This document shows, piece after piece, positions 22,939-35,499 of a DNA stretch of 64,000 nucleotides; position 1 is the first letter of the stretch, and every line of letters begins with the position of its first letter. This stretch comes from Pagrus major (Eukaryota; Chordata; Actinopteri; Spariformes; Sparidae). Below the pieces are notes generated by a model, which worked only from the letters and a program-made list of their open reading frames with translations, was not told the DNA's origin and made no database searches. The translations under genes were made by a program, and so were the position numbers. The stretch covers positions 1,580,492 to 1,644,491 of the forward strand of contig NC_133233.1 of the NCBI RefSeq assembly GCF_040436345.1. Reading direction: 5' to 3'.

Positions 22939-23440
22939 CTGTCAAAATATTCAAATAGAACACATATTAGAAATGGTAATCATTCACATGATGATGTGTG
23001 ACTAATATATGGTATTCCTTTGACCATTAAAACATTAAAAAATTAAACTAATTTAATTTAATTAAATTAGTTATAAAAATGATTATATCCCTGTAAGTAT
23101 GGATTCACCCCCACCATTGTGTCAGCAAATCCTTCCTCTTAGTGCAAATAGTTTTCTCATGACAATGTTTTCAAATTTGCTGTCAGCATTAGTGAGCATT
23201 AGGTGGCAGTCTCCTTACCTGTTATTCATACAGTGACAAAACCCAAAGATACAGCTCCTCATGGAAAATAAATTTGTCACAATGACCTATGACCATTTTG
23301 GATTTTCCACCATTTCAAATGTTAATATAAAAGCACATCTTCCCCTACTCATACTACTGTTGACTGTACATCTGTCTCACCCAAAATTAAAGCAAAATAT
23401 ATTTTTCCTCTTGCCCGGAGTGCTAACCATCCACCCAGAT
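22939..23440. other. no gene seen
   Basis: AT-rich sequence, including a short tandem AATTTAATT tract near 23045-23065. It may hold the Merlin intron. No exon could be supported. Confidence 0.4.
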
Positions 23441-23792
23441 AGTTTTGGTGTGTGTATGAGCCATTTCTGTGTGACTGCGTGTCTGTATGGGGCCAGTAGG
23501 TGTCCTCAGCGCACCACGAAAGGGGAGTCTACATAGGTGGGAGCTATTGTTCCGGGGTCAGAGGTCAGGTGCTGCAAAGGGGAAGAGCACACAGTTTTAG
23601 ACCGCTCTGTCATGCTGCGGCAGGCGAGTCGCATCGGTAATGGTGCATGGACTTTGTTCACACTAGAAGATGTTTTGGTGAGAAAAATAAACCATGATCG
23701 CAAATTAACCGATTCCGAAGTCGTCTGTGTCTCACAGTGTTCAGCAAGCGAGTCAACCTAAGTTCAGCCCTCTATGCAGCCCCTCAGTGGCT
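23441..23792 (+). repeat. possible 5' LTR and leader of a BEL/Pao element
   Basis: This GC-rich stretch precedes a Pao gag-pol region on the same strand. It contains AATAAA at 23686-23691, followed about 40 bases later by GTCTCACAGTG, an arrangement like the R/U5 part of an LTR. No second LTR is available to confirm the limits. Confidence 0.35.
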
Positions 23793-23932
23793 TTAAGCAC
23801 TAGGTTTAGCCTCTACATTTAAGTTGAAAACTCGCTAATGACGGAGCTTCATGGTCCTGGAAAAAGAAGCCACAAGCATGTAAACACGGAACATTGCACC
23901 ATAACGAGCTTACCTGTTGGCACCCGAAGAGG

Positions 23933-24290
23933 CGAGAGGACGCCGCTGCACCGTCAGGCATGAAGCCGACATCCGCTAATGCGATTAGCACCGAGCACCC
24001 GCTTCGTTTGGAGCCACGCCAGGGCAAGGACACCGGAGATCGGCTAGAGGACGCCGACACCCGCTAACGCCGTTAGCATCCAGCACCGGCTTCGTTTGGA
24101 GCCATGCCAGGATGAGGACGCCGGAGATCGGCTACAGGACGCCGACACCAGCTAACGCCGTTAGCATCCGCACCTGCTTCGTTCAGAGCCACGCCAAGCC
24201 AGCGCTAGGACAACAGAGACCGGCCGGAGGACGCCGTCGTATGCTAACGCTGTTAGCACCCAGCACCTGCTGCCGTTGGAGCCAGCCACA
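23933..24290. repeat. ~89-bp minisatellite with hairpin cores in the Pao leader
   Basis: Four diverged copies of a GC-rich unit start near 23933, 24048, 24136 and 24225. Each holds AGGACGCCG, a near-perfect palindrome (GCTAACGCCGTTAGC in two copies; GCTAATGCGATTAGC and GCTAACGCTGTTAGC in the others) and CTGCTTCGTT/GGAGCCACGCC. They lie between the LTR-like stretch and the gag frame. Confidence 0.7.
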
Positions 24291-24372
24291 CTGGGAGCCC
24301 CACACGCCGGCAGCACAGGAACAACAATAGGATCACCATGGCACCCAACATGAGTAGTAGCGCTACAAATTT

Positions 24373-26020
24373 ATGAATGGCCATTCACGTTTTGTGCACA
24401 GTTTGTTTGCTGAATCCAATGCATTGGCAGAGGAGGTAAATGCGTTGCAAAATTATTCTCTGTTCCTGCGTTCATGTTGTAATGTGATGGAGAAGCTGCA
24501 GTATGTACGAGAATTGGATATCCCAAGTAATATGAGAGCTGTCATGTCTAAATTGCCATATAAGCTGAGGGAGCGATGGAGGATCGTCGCACATGACATA
24601 TTGGAAACATCTGGACAAAGAGCACTTTTTAAAGACCTGGTTGCATTTATCGAAAGACAGGTTCGAATAATATCTGACCCTCTGTTTGGTGACATTTGTG
24701 ATGTTGCATCTGGATCATCTAGCTCTAAGGTCAGCAGCAGGATGAAATCGCAACCACCAACTAAAATCAGAGGAAATAGTTTTGCCACCACCATCGCACC
24801 CATGCAACCAGCCGAGAGCTCCAGGGATTCAAAGGGAGATGCACCATCATATGGTTCTGCAGTGAAGTCAACCTGTGTATGTTGTTCTGGAAATCATTTA
24901 TTGGAAAAATGTCAACAGTTTACAAGAAAGAAGCACAGAGATAAAATAAGCTTCCTAAAGGAACAGGAGCTTTGTTTCGGCTGTTTATGTGCTGGGCACT
25001 TGAGTCGAGAGTGTGACAATCGTTTGCTCTGCAGGGTGTGTGGCCAGAGTCATCCCAGTGTGCTCCACGTTGACAAAAGGGACAAAGAAAGAACAAATAC
25101 AAGGTCTAAGGAGCCTGCGACATGTAATACAACAGCATCTCATCAAACATGTGGACATACAGGGGCCGGAGACGATTGCTGTCTTCTTTCCATCCTCCCA
25201 GTCCAAGTTAAGTCCATCAAAGGTGATCGTGTAATCAACACATACGCTTTTTTGGATCCCGGCAGCACAGCCACCTTTTGTTCAGAGCATCTCATGCAAA
25301 GGCTCAACATTACTGGTCGACGGACCAGTTTTCTCCTTCAAACCATGGGACAGGAAAGGGTCGTCCCGGCTTATTCACTATCCAGCCTGGAGGTATCTGG
25401 CTTGGAAAACAACCTGTTCTATAAGCTTCCGGAAGTCCTTACACAGAAGAAGATGCCTGTAAGTCTGGACAATATCGTGAAGGAAGAGGATCTGGCAAAG
25501 TGGCCATACCTGTCAAAGGTAAAAATCCACAGTTTAAAGGCTAATGTCGATTTGTTGATTGGTAGCAACGCTCCCAGGATGTTGGAGCCCTGAAAGGTTG
25601 TAAATAGCCAAGGGGAGGGCCCATATGCTATTGGAACAGCGCTGGGTTGGGTCATAAATGGTCCTGTGCATGGAAATGGCAGCAGCCTGGAAGGCAAGCT
25701 CCCTTCTGTAAGCGTCAACAAGATCTCTGTGAGCCGGTTGGCACAAATGTTGAGTGAGCAGTACAACCATGACTTCAACGAGAGAGCCACAGAGGAGAAG
25801 GGACTCTCAGCAGAGGACATTAAGTTCATGGAGATGGCGGAGAGTTCTGCAACACTCAACGAAGGTCACTACAGCTTAAGACTGCCCTTTAAGAAGGATG
25901 TCGTGTCTCTGCCCAACAATTTCTCCGTGGTGAAACAAAGATTGTTGAGTCTGAAAGGGAAGTTCCTTAAGAATGAGGAGTTTTATGAGGAGTATAAAAC
26001 CTACCTGGATGGGATGATCT
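24373..26020 (+). pseudogene. BEL/Pao gag-pol fragment: gag core, zinc knuckles, aspartic protease, start of pol
   Basis: The frame opens at 24373. It shows the second half of the DUF1759 gag domain (LPYKLRERWRIV), then zinc-knuckle motifs (CVCCSGNHLLEKC; CFGCLCAGHLSREC; CRVCGQSHPSVLH), then a DUF1758 retropepsin with AFLDPGSTATFC and LLIGSN. The first half of gag is missing. A TGA at 25591-25593 interrupts the frame; the same frame continues through ALGWVINGPVHGNG and KFMEMAESS to YKTYLDGMI and then leaves the Pao family near 26020. No reverse transcriptase palm, RNase H or integrase follows. In a complete element these proteins form the particle and cut the polyprotein. This copy is truncated at both ends. 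Confidence 0.8.
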
Positions 26021-26148
26021 GTAACATTTTGTTTCACCATGCCCAAAAGACCTTTCACCAGATCTGGAAAAGCCTTAAAAGAAGACACGTTGGCGACACC
26101 GCCGTCGTGGAAAGAAAAACACAGCCAACAGCACCTGACATTAGCATC

Positions 26149-26280
26149 ATGGGGGACGACAGTAGCGATGGCAGTGAACGCAAGAATTTGACGGAAACTA
26201 ACGCTATCCAAGATGACAAAGATGATATTTATATTCCTAGCGACATCCTTGATGCTGACAGGAGAGATCTCAGACTGTCG
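26149..26280 (+). CDS. possible first coding exon of an unknown acidic protein
   Basis: The ATG at 26149 opens MGDDSSDGSERKNLTETN and continues DDIYIPSDILDADRRDLRLS to a strong donor, CTGTCG|GTAAGT, at 26280/26281. The upstream frame is also open and fuses to the end of the Pao fragment, probably by chance. The composition (Asp, Ser, Glu) is that of a disordered N-terminus. The family is not recognised. The next exon-like piece (27897) does not join in frame. Confidence 0.3.
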
Positions 26281-26932
26281 GTAAGTTAGCTAATGTTGAC
26301 CTGTTAGCACTTGTTTTAGCCTAACTAGCTTAACATTAACTGCTAACGTTTATTTCTTAAGGGTGTTTTCAAATCTGAAAGTCAGGGTTAAAAAAGGAGA
26401 AAAAATGATACTTTGTTGCAAATTAGTTTTCATCCTTTTCACGCTGCTCCTTGTTAAGTGAACGTAATTTTGTAAACAAATGACATGCGGCCCAAAATTT
26501 GCGAGCTGTCAAACAACACTGGATCAGCAGCAGCATATTGCCATTTCTGTGGCAGCCACTATTATTGTGATATGTTGTTGCAACCAAATAAAAACAGTGG
26601 AGTAGGAGCACAGATCAAGATGTGTGAATAATGAAGGAATGATGCACACAATTCAGAGGACACATACAACAATACTGAAGGCGAGATAGATTAAATGCTG
26701 TCACATTAACAACTGTCTTGAGTTTGTTTGTTTACTGTTGCCTTGACAATGGCTATTTTAACCCAAACCACGATCTTTCCCTAACCCTAACTAAGTGGCT
26801 TTTATTGCTAAACCTAACCAGACCTTAAAGGAGACATATTATACTCATTTACAACAAGTTCACATAGGTGTCAGAGGTCCTACAACAGTGTTTTTGAGGT
26901 GTGTTGCCCAAAACCCACCTTGGTCCTGGATT
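26281..26932. other. no gene seen
   Basis: Intron-like or intergenic sequence. It contains the telomere-like phrase CCCTAACCCTAACTAA near 26780 only once, with no array. Confidence 0.4.
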
Positions 26933-27355
26933 TTATACAGCCTGAAAAGTCCCTCTAGTATGCCCTACTGAAAACAGGCCATTGTACTGTTTGGCCTTAT
27001 ACAGTAAAGCAACACAAAATGGTAAAACTTCCACATTTGATAATGTGTCATGTACTGATCCATGCTTTATCTTCAGACTTTTAGTGAAGCCTGCTTTGTA
27101 TGGACCAAGGTTAATAAAGCAGTCGTCCGTAATATGGTGGACGCACACATAGAACATTTCGGGGAGTTTTGAGGGTACATCTCCGTTAAAAATTAAATCA
27201 ATCCACTGAGTCTTCAGAGGCTCAGATGAAGGGAATGAAAATAGACTTCTATGCTGGGTGTTGCAGTCAACAACACAGCAACAACTCTCACAGAGATGCG
27301 TTAACAGGCAAAACATTTTTATTAGGTAGCTTGAGCACCAAATATTCCATTCCAT
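26933..27355 (-). CDS. THAP-like zinc-finger protein fragment
   Basis: A 140-codon minus-strand frame holds a THAP-type pattern: [17 protein letters not shown], then [11 protein letters not shown], then [14 protein letters not shown], with the C-x4-C ... C-x2-H spacing expected of the family. It continues with [20 protein letters not shown] as in fish genes of this type. THAP domains bind DNA and occur both in host regulators and in P/Kolobok-type transposases. The residues before the first Cys look like intron read-through and the tail after HDTL is not conserved, so this is probably a single exon of roughly 27280-27035. The rest of the gene is not seen. Confidence 0.5.
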   Translation of the reverse strand: MEWNIWCSSYLIKMFCLLTHLCESCCCVVDCNTQHRSLFSFPSSEPLKTQWIDLIFNGDVPSKLPEMFYVCVHHITDDCFINLGPYKAGFTKSLKIKHGSVHDTLSNVEVLPFCVALLYKAKQYNGLFSVGHTRGTFQAV

Positions 27356-27535
27356 CTTCTTCCGCTTATCCGGGGTCGGGTCGCGGTGGCAGCAGGCTCA
27401 GTAGGGAGCTCCAGACCTCCTTCTCCCCAGCAAAACTTTCCAGCTCCTCCGGGAGGATCCCGAGGTGTTCCCAGGCCAGATGAGATATGTAATCTCTCCA
27501 GCTGGTTCTGGGTCTGCCCCGGGGTCTAAATATTA
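27345..27535 (-). repeat. widespread teleost interspersed repeat
   Basis: CTTCCGCTTATCCGGGGTCG, followed by GGGAGCTCCAGACCTCCTTC and GGGAGGATCCCGAGG and ending near CTGCCCCGGGGTCT, matches a repeat I recall as common in teleost genomes. Its transcribed sense is the minus strand, and the last bases of the translated frame give LAWEHLGILPEELESFAGE. It is much more GC-rich than its surroundings. I do not name the source LINE/SINE. Confidence 0.6.
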
Positions 27536-27896
27536 AACTTCGTATTTTCTCTTTATTACCCATTCCAGGGTTTCCCGCAGAACAGTTGTTAGGCCTGGTA
27601 GTATAATACATAACCTCTAATTAGAGCTCTGTAATAGGAATACAGTTTAACACACAACATTTAAGAATTGGAAATTGAATTGTGTCTTCAAAATTCGAAT
27701 ATGTATAGAATCTACATTTTGTACAGTATCATTACCCCTTAGTTGCAATCATGTTTAGACTATCTCCCATTATGTTCTAATATTCTACTTTTGTTCCAAC
27801 TCCCTTAACCAGCATTTCACATAATTATGACATGTACTTAACATTTTTTTACAACATGATTTTAGATGCACTCATCTTTATTTCTCTCATTTTCAG

Positions 27897-28013
27897 TCAT
27901 GAGTCCAACAGCAGCAGTCATGATCAAAGAGGCTAAGAAAAGAGAACATCTGCTGAGATTGAAAATCCGGAAATTGAACAAGGAGATGGCCTCCCTTCGT
28001 CAAAAATTTGCAG
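27897..28013 (+). CDS. possible internal exon encoding a basic coiled coil
   Basis: Between a TTTTCAG acceptor and a CAG|GTAAGT donor lies an exon whose second frame reads MSPTAAVMIKEAKKREHLL and then RLKIRKLNKEMASLRQKFAG, with heptad-like leucines. Coiled coils of this kind follow the DNA-binding domain in many THAP proteins, but the THAP-like exon nearby is on the other strand. The partner exon is unknown. Confidence 0.35.
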
Positions 28014-29318
28014 GTAAGTGTTTTTCTTTCTCCTCAAAACTACTTTCTCTCCATACCTAATCCTAATCTCAGTATCAGAATCAGTGTTGTACTTCCAAAC
28101 ATATGAACACTGCCTCAACTGCAGTGAAGCACATAGACGAAATAAAGATACTAGATTAGTATCTTTAGATTGGTCAAAAGTACAAGTGTCACTGTATTCC
28201 TAAGCTTAATACAAACTGTACTTGAGGGTTCATAAATATAGAAACTGCACAACACTGAGTATTATACTAACATCTAAGTATTGGTATACACACACACACA
28301 CACAAATCTAAATCATACTTTCCAGAGAAATAGCATTTTATTCATTCAGTATCATACCTTTCAACATGTTGCCTTTCAACCAGGGATGGGCGATATCACA
28401 ATTTTACAATTCAATACCGAAACTTTCTGCTACAATTTTCGATACTGATACAGATACCGGAAGTAAACATTTTTTAAAAAAAATTATAAAGATCATTACA
28501 TGACGTATGCTGGCCATTAATAAACAATTTATTTCAAATGAGTACAATATCATCTTTGTGCAAAAAGGTGTAAAAAGATAGTCCAGTATTTTACTAGAAA
28601 TGATATGATACAACATATTAATAATAAATATAGCCGCAAGCGGCAATGGCCAAGATCCAAGCAGAAATGGCATTTAATGACTTCATACGACCTTTAGAGG
28701 AAAGTGAATACATGCCACATGGATACACTGGCATACCCATGAGTGTACCTAGTGTATACTTGGGGATTCAAACCTAATTCTGGTTCTTGATATTATTATT
28801 ATGACATTTGGTTATATATATTATTATTTTCTCCCCCACCAAAAATATTAGAATCATATTGGAGATTCTAAGATTCAATAAGAACTGGATTTGATAAGTA
28901 GAATCAGAACCAGAATCAATCAAATCTAAACAATACCCAATCCTGCTTGAGCAGCCCTACTTTAATGTCTTTGAAAGCGTTGACAGAGCAGGGTTATACA
29001 GCAGCACAGCATTGTGAACCCAAAAGTTAAAAGATCAAGCACCAAATACAAGGATGAAAGAATATATTGAAAGAAATAAACATGAATCGAAGATGCTCTG
29101 CTGTTTCCCAGGTCACCCACACACAACTGCACTCAGCTGTGGGTGCAAGGCTTTATTAAACACGCCCACAATGGATATCAGACAGCTGGCCTGTCAGTCA
29201 ATCAATCAGTCCTCAATCAACTCAAACAATCAATCAATAAACATAACATAACATAAAGTTTGCCCATCGTAAACACAAAATAACAAATAAACATTTAATA
29301 ATTGGGAGCAGCAACTCA
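28014..29318. other. no gene seen; dispersed repeat pieces
   Basis: A repeat-like block begins GGGATGGGCGATATCACAAT at 28384, the kind of start seen in hAT-type termini, and a piece with ATAGCCGCAAGCGGCAATGG is at about 28631. A short CA run lies at 28289-28304. No coding frame is supported. Confidence 0.35.
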
Positions 29319-30979
29319 ACACAAACAATGCAGCTTTGATGTCACAGTGGAACAATCATAACCAACTGTGATGTCAGAGTGGATCAAAAAATGCAGCTTT
29401 GATGTCACAGTGGAACAATCATAACCAACTGTGATGTCACAGTGGAACAATCATAACCAACTGTGATGTCACAGTGGACTAAACAGTGCAGCTTTGATGT
29501 TACAGAGAAACCACATAACCAACTGTGATGTCACAGTGGAACAATCATAAACAAATGTGATGTCAGAGTGGAACAATCATTACCAACTGTGATGTCACAG
29601 TGGAACAATCATAACCAACTGTGATGTCACAGTGGAACAATCATGACCAACTGTGATGTCACAGTGGATCAAACACTGCAGCTTTGATGTCACAGTGGAA
29701 CAATCATAACCAACTGTGATGTGACAGTGGAACGATCATGACCAACTGTGATGTCACAGTGGAACAATCATAACCAACTGTGATGTCACAGTGGAACAAT
29801 CATGACCAACTGTGATGTCACAGTGGATCAAACACTGCAGCTTTGATGTCACAGTGGAACAATCATAACCAACTGTGATGTGACAGTGGAACGATCATGA
29901 CCAACTGTGATGTCACAGTGGAACAATCATCACCAACTGTAATGTTACAGTGGATCGAACAGTGCAGATTTGATGTCACAGTGGATCGAAAAGTGCAGCT
30001 TTGATGTCACAGTGGAACAACATGTCCAACTATGATGTCACAGTGGACCAAACAGTGCAGCGTTGATGTCACAGTTGAACAATCATAACCAACTGTGATG
30101 TCACAGTGGAACAACATAACCAACTGTGATGTCACAGTGGAACAACATAACCAAGTGTGATGTTACAGTGGATCAAACAGTGCAGCTTTGATGTCACAGT
30201 GGAACATTCATGACCAAATGTCACAGTGGATCAAACAGTGCAGCTTTGATGTCTCAGTGGAAGAACATAACAAACTGTGATGTCACAGTGGAAAACTCAT
30301 AACCAACTGTAATGTCATACTGGACCAAACAGTGCAGCTTTGATGTCACAGAGAAACCACATAAGCAACTGTGATGTCACAGTGGACCAAACAGTGCAGC
30401 TTTGATGTCACAGTTGAGCAATCATAACCAACTGTGATGTTACAGTGGATCAAACAGTGCAGCTTTGATGTCACAGTGGAACATTCATAACCAAATGTCA
30501 CAGTGGATCAAACAGTGCAGCTTTGATGTCACAGTTGAGCAATCATAACCAACTGTGATGTTACAGTGGATCAAACAGTGCAGCTTTGATGTCACAGTGG
30601 AACATTCATAACCAAATGTCACAGTGGATCAAACAGTGCAGCTTTGATGTCACAGAGAAACCACATAAGCAACTGTGAGGTCACACTTGAACAATCATAA
30701 CCAACTATGATGTCACAGTGGAACAATCGTAACCAACTGCGATGTTACAGTGGATCAAACAGTGCATCTTTGATATCACAGTAGAACATTCATAACCAAC
30801 TGTGATGTCACAGTGGACCAAACAGTGCAGCTTTGATGTCTCAGTGGAACAACACAACCAACTGTGATGTCACAGCGGAACAATCATAACCAACTGTGAT
30901 GTCATAGTGGACCAAAGAGTGCAGCTTTTATGTTGCAGTGGATCGAATAGTACAGCTTTGATGTCACAGTGGAAAATTT
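29319..30979 (+). repeat. 31/32-bp dyad satellite, first array
   Basis: Tandem units alternate between two types: A, TGTGATGTCACAGTGGAACA followed by ATCATAACCAAC, and B, GATGTCACAGTGGATCAAAC followed by AGTGCAGCTTT. Nearly every unit carries the dyad TGTGATGTCACA or a one-base variant. Same orientation as the large array at 39166. No genes. Confidence 0.95.
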
Positions 30980-31240
30980 TACTGCTCAAAGCTTGTTCTT
31001 CTACAGCTCGGGAGACAAATTTGAAATTCTCATCTGCCTGTCTAAAATGTTTCTCATATTTTTCTCCTAAAATTCACTAGGAGAAATAGGTGAGACCAAA
31101 TAATTACAGGGAGTCATACTTGAGACTTAAGGGAGATACCTTGCTAATCTCAATTCATTGTTTTTAATGGCTCCTTTATTGCTCCTTTGGAGAAGAAAAT
31201 GAGCAATACTGGAGCTACTATGGAGCAATATGTGAGTCTC

Positions 31241-31336
<96 letters not shown>

Positions 31337-33536
31337 TACAAATGCTGTGACCCTCTCCTCCCACCTGACTGGATTTACCATTTCTAAACAACACTGATCA
31401 TCCACTTCATAACATCTTGATGGACCAAATAAACAACAGTGGTGGAGGCTCCTCTCTCTTCACTGCAGGACGGAGATATACAGAAGATCTTTGTACCCAC
31501 AGTCATTAGGCTTTATAATTCTATAGCAAATGGCAGATGAGCTGACAGACAAATGAATTTCCCTTTTGGGATGAACAAAGAAATCTGGATCTGACTGAAT
31601 CTTAATCTTCTTTATTAAAATTCAACACAGCACTGATCAAAAAGTACAATTACTTTTTTGAGTATTTAAAATAGCTGTAATAACGTTAATAACAATAACG
31701 TTAACAATAAAGTTAACATTTAAAGACAGCAAAAGCTATTCTAACATTATCATCATTATAAAATCTTAACTATGAATGTGCCTCTTTTCAGTAAAATTAT
31801 GTTTTTGAAACAGCCACAGTGTCTCTAACAGTGTTTTAAACAGTGTCAGCACAGCTTTACAACAATGCACAACATTGAACAACTTCAGAGTCGTTAAGGC
31901 CAACGTGCAGCATTTGTATACAAGGGCATTTTTGAACATGGTCATTTCAACAAATGTCTCTCAGTATGCCATATCCATTTACAGTGTTGTGGCCCTCATG
32001 CGGCATTTGTTTATGAAGGCTTTTTTGACCTTACTTTTGTCAACCGGTGTCCATCCATCCAGTGTACTACAGCGCATGATGTAAGCTGCAAAAATAAAAG
32101 AAAGAAAAGAAAGCACAAATTACAAATTGCATAATGTAACAGCAGTTACCATGACCATATTAAGAACCTTTTTATCCTGATATCACAAAATTCACATTGT
32201 AATATCTCTTTGGTTCACACATGAGGAAATTCAGTAACACTGTGAGGACACTTAAACAATCACAACATTAAATGTAGCTATGTGATACATGGGGTTCCAA
32301 CACTTCAGAAACTATGCCAAATTTGGCCAGATAGGGTGATGAATGTGAGAAGGGGCAGAAGAAAGAGGGACAAACAAATTAGAAATTAAAGACTAGAATT
32401 AAAACAAATTAATTTTTGAAAATAATATGTGCATCTTTAGGTTGAAAAAGTTGATGGTTGGATGCATGTTAAGCAGTACTTGAGGAAGATGAAGCATTGT
32501 TGAAAAACAAAAAATTATGCTGATGTTAAAACTGATTTTCTGAAACCTGAAACTATTAGGTAATTAGATGTCAATTAAAATTATATTATTATTATTATAA
32601 ATATCACTCATGACACCATGTAGACCGTCTTTTTAAATTAGAATTAATAATTCAATTAGTTATCATGGCATAAAACCAATGATTCTAGATTAGATTAATC
32701 TAAAAGTGGCATAGCCATCTGTGCTAAAAGGGGAAAAAAGATCAAGAATCTAACTGAATCGCGACCTTAAAATCGAAAATCAAATCGAATCAAGCATTTG
32801 GAGAATCGTGACACCCCTATATGTATGACAGTGTACAGCGATAGACAACTTAACTTCTGATCCCATGAATTGTGTCATGAATTACACATGATGTTTGTTA
32901 ATTTATATCTCTAGAAAATGTTACCTGATGAAAGAAAAATAAGCATGAAAATAGTGAAGTAAGTGAAACCGGTCAGTAAACTAAATGTCTCATCTTACAC
33001 AATATTTGTGGCGGTCTCATGGCAAAGATAGATGGAAAAGTGGGATTTTGGCTATTTTGATATTTTGTGTTATTCTGGTACTTTCAACATCGTACTAACT
33101 ACATCATGGTGAATAAATATTTTAAGAAAACAAAAGGGAAAGTACTTATTTTAATGTGTCTTTTGTGGAGGGTACATGCCAGAACAAAACACACAGGCAT
33201 CATGTTAACACTAGCTTCAGCAGCTCTGGGTAGCATGACGTTACTTGGGCAACTCTTGGGTGTGTAGTTAACTGTAACTGTGACTTTTTGAGTTGTAAAG
33301 TTATATTTTAAATTGACAAATATAGGTGTAATTCGTGACATAATTCAAACAGGATCAAAAGATGAGTTGTCTCTTGCGGTTCACTGCCATAACATATCTT
33401 TTTCCAAAATAAGGTCCCAAGAGATCCACCGTGGGCGTGACTTTTCCTCTCTATATTGGGTTCCCACACATTTTAACTAATGAATTTCCACAACTTTTCC
33501 ATAAATTGTTAACTATCAAATGAGCAATATACTTAC
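30980..33536. other. no gene seen; repeat-derived non-coding DNA
   Basis: 30980-31240 resembles the sequence just before the second array (shared TTATTGCTC...GGAGAA and ATGTTTCT/TTCTCCTA motifs). The rest is AT-rich. A piece near 33455-33510 (GGGTTCCCACAC, TTCCACAACTTTTCC) resembles the hAT-like repeat that ends at 13215. Confidence 0.4.
31236..31334. repeat. compound (CT)n(CA)n microsatellite
   Basis: About 26 CT units run directly into about 23 CA units. Confidence 0.98.
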
Positions 33537-33959
33537 TTAGAATACCATCGACTTTGAACTTATTCAGGACTGTCTTCCCATCTGGCACCTTTCCGTGTTT
33601 CCCAAACGCCACAGCATTTCGGCACTCCTCCGCAGTAAAGAATTCATCAAAAAGAAGATGGAATAGGCGAAGGCAGTCCTTCTTTGCTTCTGCATGGATT
33701 GCAGCCAGGCGAGTAGAGGACAGGAACAGGCCACTTTCTGGATACAGCTCTTGCTTCCCAGATCTGTTTTTTGGAGCCCAAACACAAGCCTGAGGTTGGA
33801 TCTGTTCCACTTTGTCCAGAAAACTTTTTAATGCCTCGAGGTGCTCACCACCTGTGACGCAAAAGATGTATTACCTTACAGGGACACAGCAGCAATCATT
33901 AAGTCAAGAAAAGGAAGAGACAAGTTTAAAAAAAATCCAAAGATTTCATGATGGGGTAA

Positions 33960-34740
33960 GATTTCTACCAAATTGTTTAAAGCTTTTAAGTTTAAGCATC
34001 TTGAAGTTTGCAGACGACACCATCGTGGTAGGCAGGATCATGTCAAATGACAGAGGTAGAGAACCTGGTGAGCTGGAGCCGAGAAAACAACCTGATCCTC
34101 AATGCAGCAAAGACAAAGGAGATGATTCTGGATTTCAGGAGGAAACAGAAGCCCTTTGTCCATCACCCCATCACCATCAATGGTGAGACAGTGGAGGTTG
34201 TGCAGAACATCAAGTACCTTGGGGTCAACATCAGCCATGACCTGACCTGGACCGTCAACACCATGATGACGGCCAAGAAAGGACTTCAAAGGCTTCACTA
34301 TCTGAGGTGCTTGAAGAGGGCACGCCTCCCGCAACAGCTGCTGGTGAGCTTTTACAGGTCAGCCATTGAGTCAATCCTCACATACTGCATCACAGTATGG
34401 TACTCTGGTTGCACCGCAGAGAACAGGAAAGCTCTCCAGCGCATCATCAAGACTGCAGAGAGGATCATCGGCACTCAGCTCCCCGGACTAGAGGACATCT
34501 TCCAGATCCGCTGCATCCGTAAGGCTAAGAGCATTACCAGAGACAGCACACACCCTGGTCACTGCTTCTTTGCCCCCCTGCCTTCAGGAAGGCGCTACAG
34601 AACACTGAGCGCCCGCACAACAAGACTAAAAAACACCTTCTACCACAGAGCTGTTCCACTCCTGAACTCCACCCCCCTCCCAAACTGATGCATTATTTAC
34701 AGTGCTTGTGTGTACTGAATAGCAATTAGGTACCTTAGGA
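33960..34740 (+). mobile_element. L2-like LINE fragment (5'-truncated)
   Basis: A plus-strand reverse transcriptase tail lies in the intron between the BEN exons, opposite in orientation to that gene. It starts within the catalytic motif region (FADDTIVVGR) and ends shortly after the stop codon at 34688. Confidence 0.85.
33990..34688 (+). pseudogene. L2-type LINE reverse transcriptase C-terminus
   Basis: FADDTIVVGR lies in one frame. After a frameshift near 34040 the main frame runs TEVENLVSWSRENNL, NIKYLGVNISHDLTW, then the RLHYLRCLKRARLPQQLL and SAIESILTYCITVWYSG block, and ends with HCFFAPLPSGRRYRTLSAR and the AVPLLN tail. This order is typical of fish L2 elements. The N-terminal endonuclease and most of the polymerase are absent. 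Confidence 0.85.
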
Positions 34741-35499
34741 AAACTGTGAGAGAAAAAGGGAATAGTGTTAAAGGAACAATTAATTGCAACAGAGAGACAA
34801 AATGTACTTACTTATACCACAGAGCACATCCTGCAGTTTGGCCTTCTCCTCCACTATTTTTTCTACCTCTGCCTTGCATGCCCTGCATGGCTTCCATTAT
34901 CTGTCTTCTGTTGATTCAGGCAAACTGAAACATGGTTCTCCACATTCTGGAATTGGATCACGCTCGATGATTAAAGTATCTTCAGATGAGCTTGAAGAAG
35001 TCTCATGTTCAGACAAACTAGTCTGGCTCTGGTCCCCAAGAACAGCAGGTTTTTGGTGTGTATTAGGACAGTACAACATTTTGAGAAAGCTTTCTTTGGC
35101 TGTTACAGTAGGAGCTGGTGGCTGTCTTTGCTGATCTAAAAACAGGCTGCTGTTGTGACAGGTCTGAAGGTGTGGGCAGTGTTGTGTGAGGTTGGTGATG
35201 CTTTGGATACTGCGAAAGGCTGGAACGATGTGGGATTGGAGACAGAGTGGATGCATACTGGTGCTGTGGCTGGATAGGTAGAGATGACTCGGTAGGTGGA
35301 GGTTGGTACACTGGCCTGGCAGTTGGAGGCTGGATGACATTGTGGTCCACATTATTTGGGTGATCCTGTGCAGAGGTGGACTGACCTGCTTAAGGTAGTG
35401 ATGGAAGGTTGTAGAATCTTTGAGCAGCTGCATCTTTGTTTTTTCATGTCCTTCTTTGTGGCCTTCTTGGAATCCAACATGCTACTATATCTTATTGGT

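Noticed and set aside
26770..26800. Telomere-like CCCTAACCCTAAC
   Set aside because: Only two units; not an interstitial telomere array.
31150..31387. Frames across the (CT)n(CA)n tract
   Set aside because: Simple-repeat translation, open on both strands.
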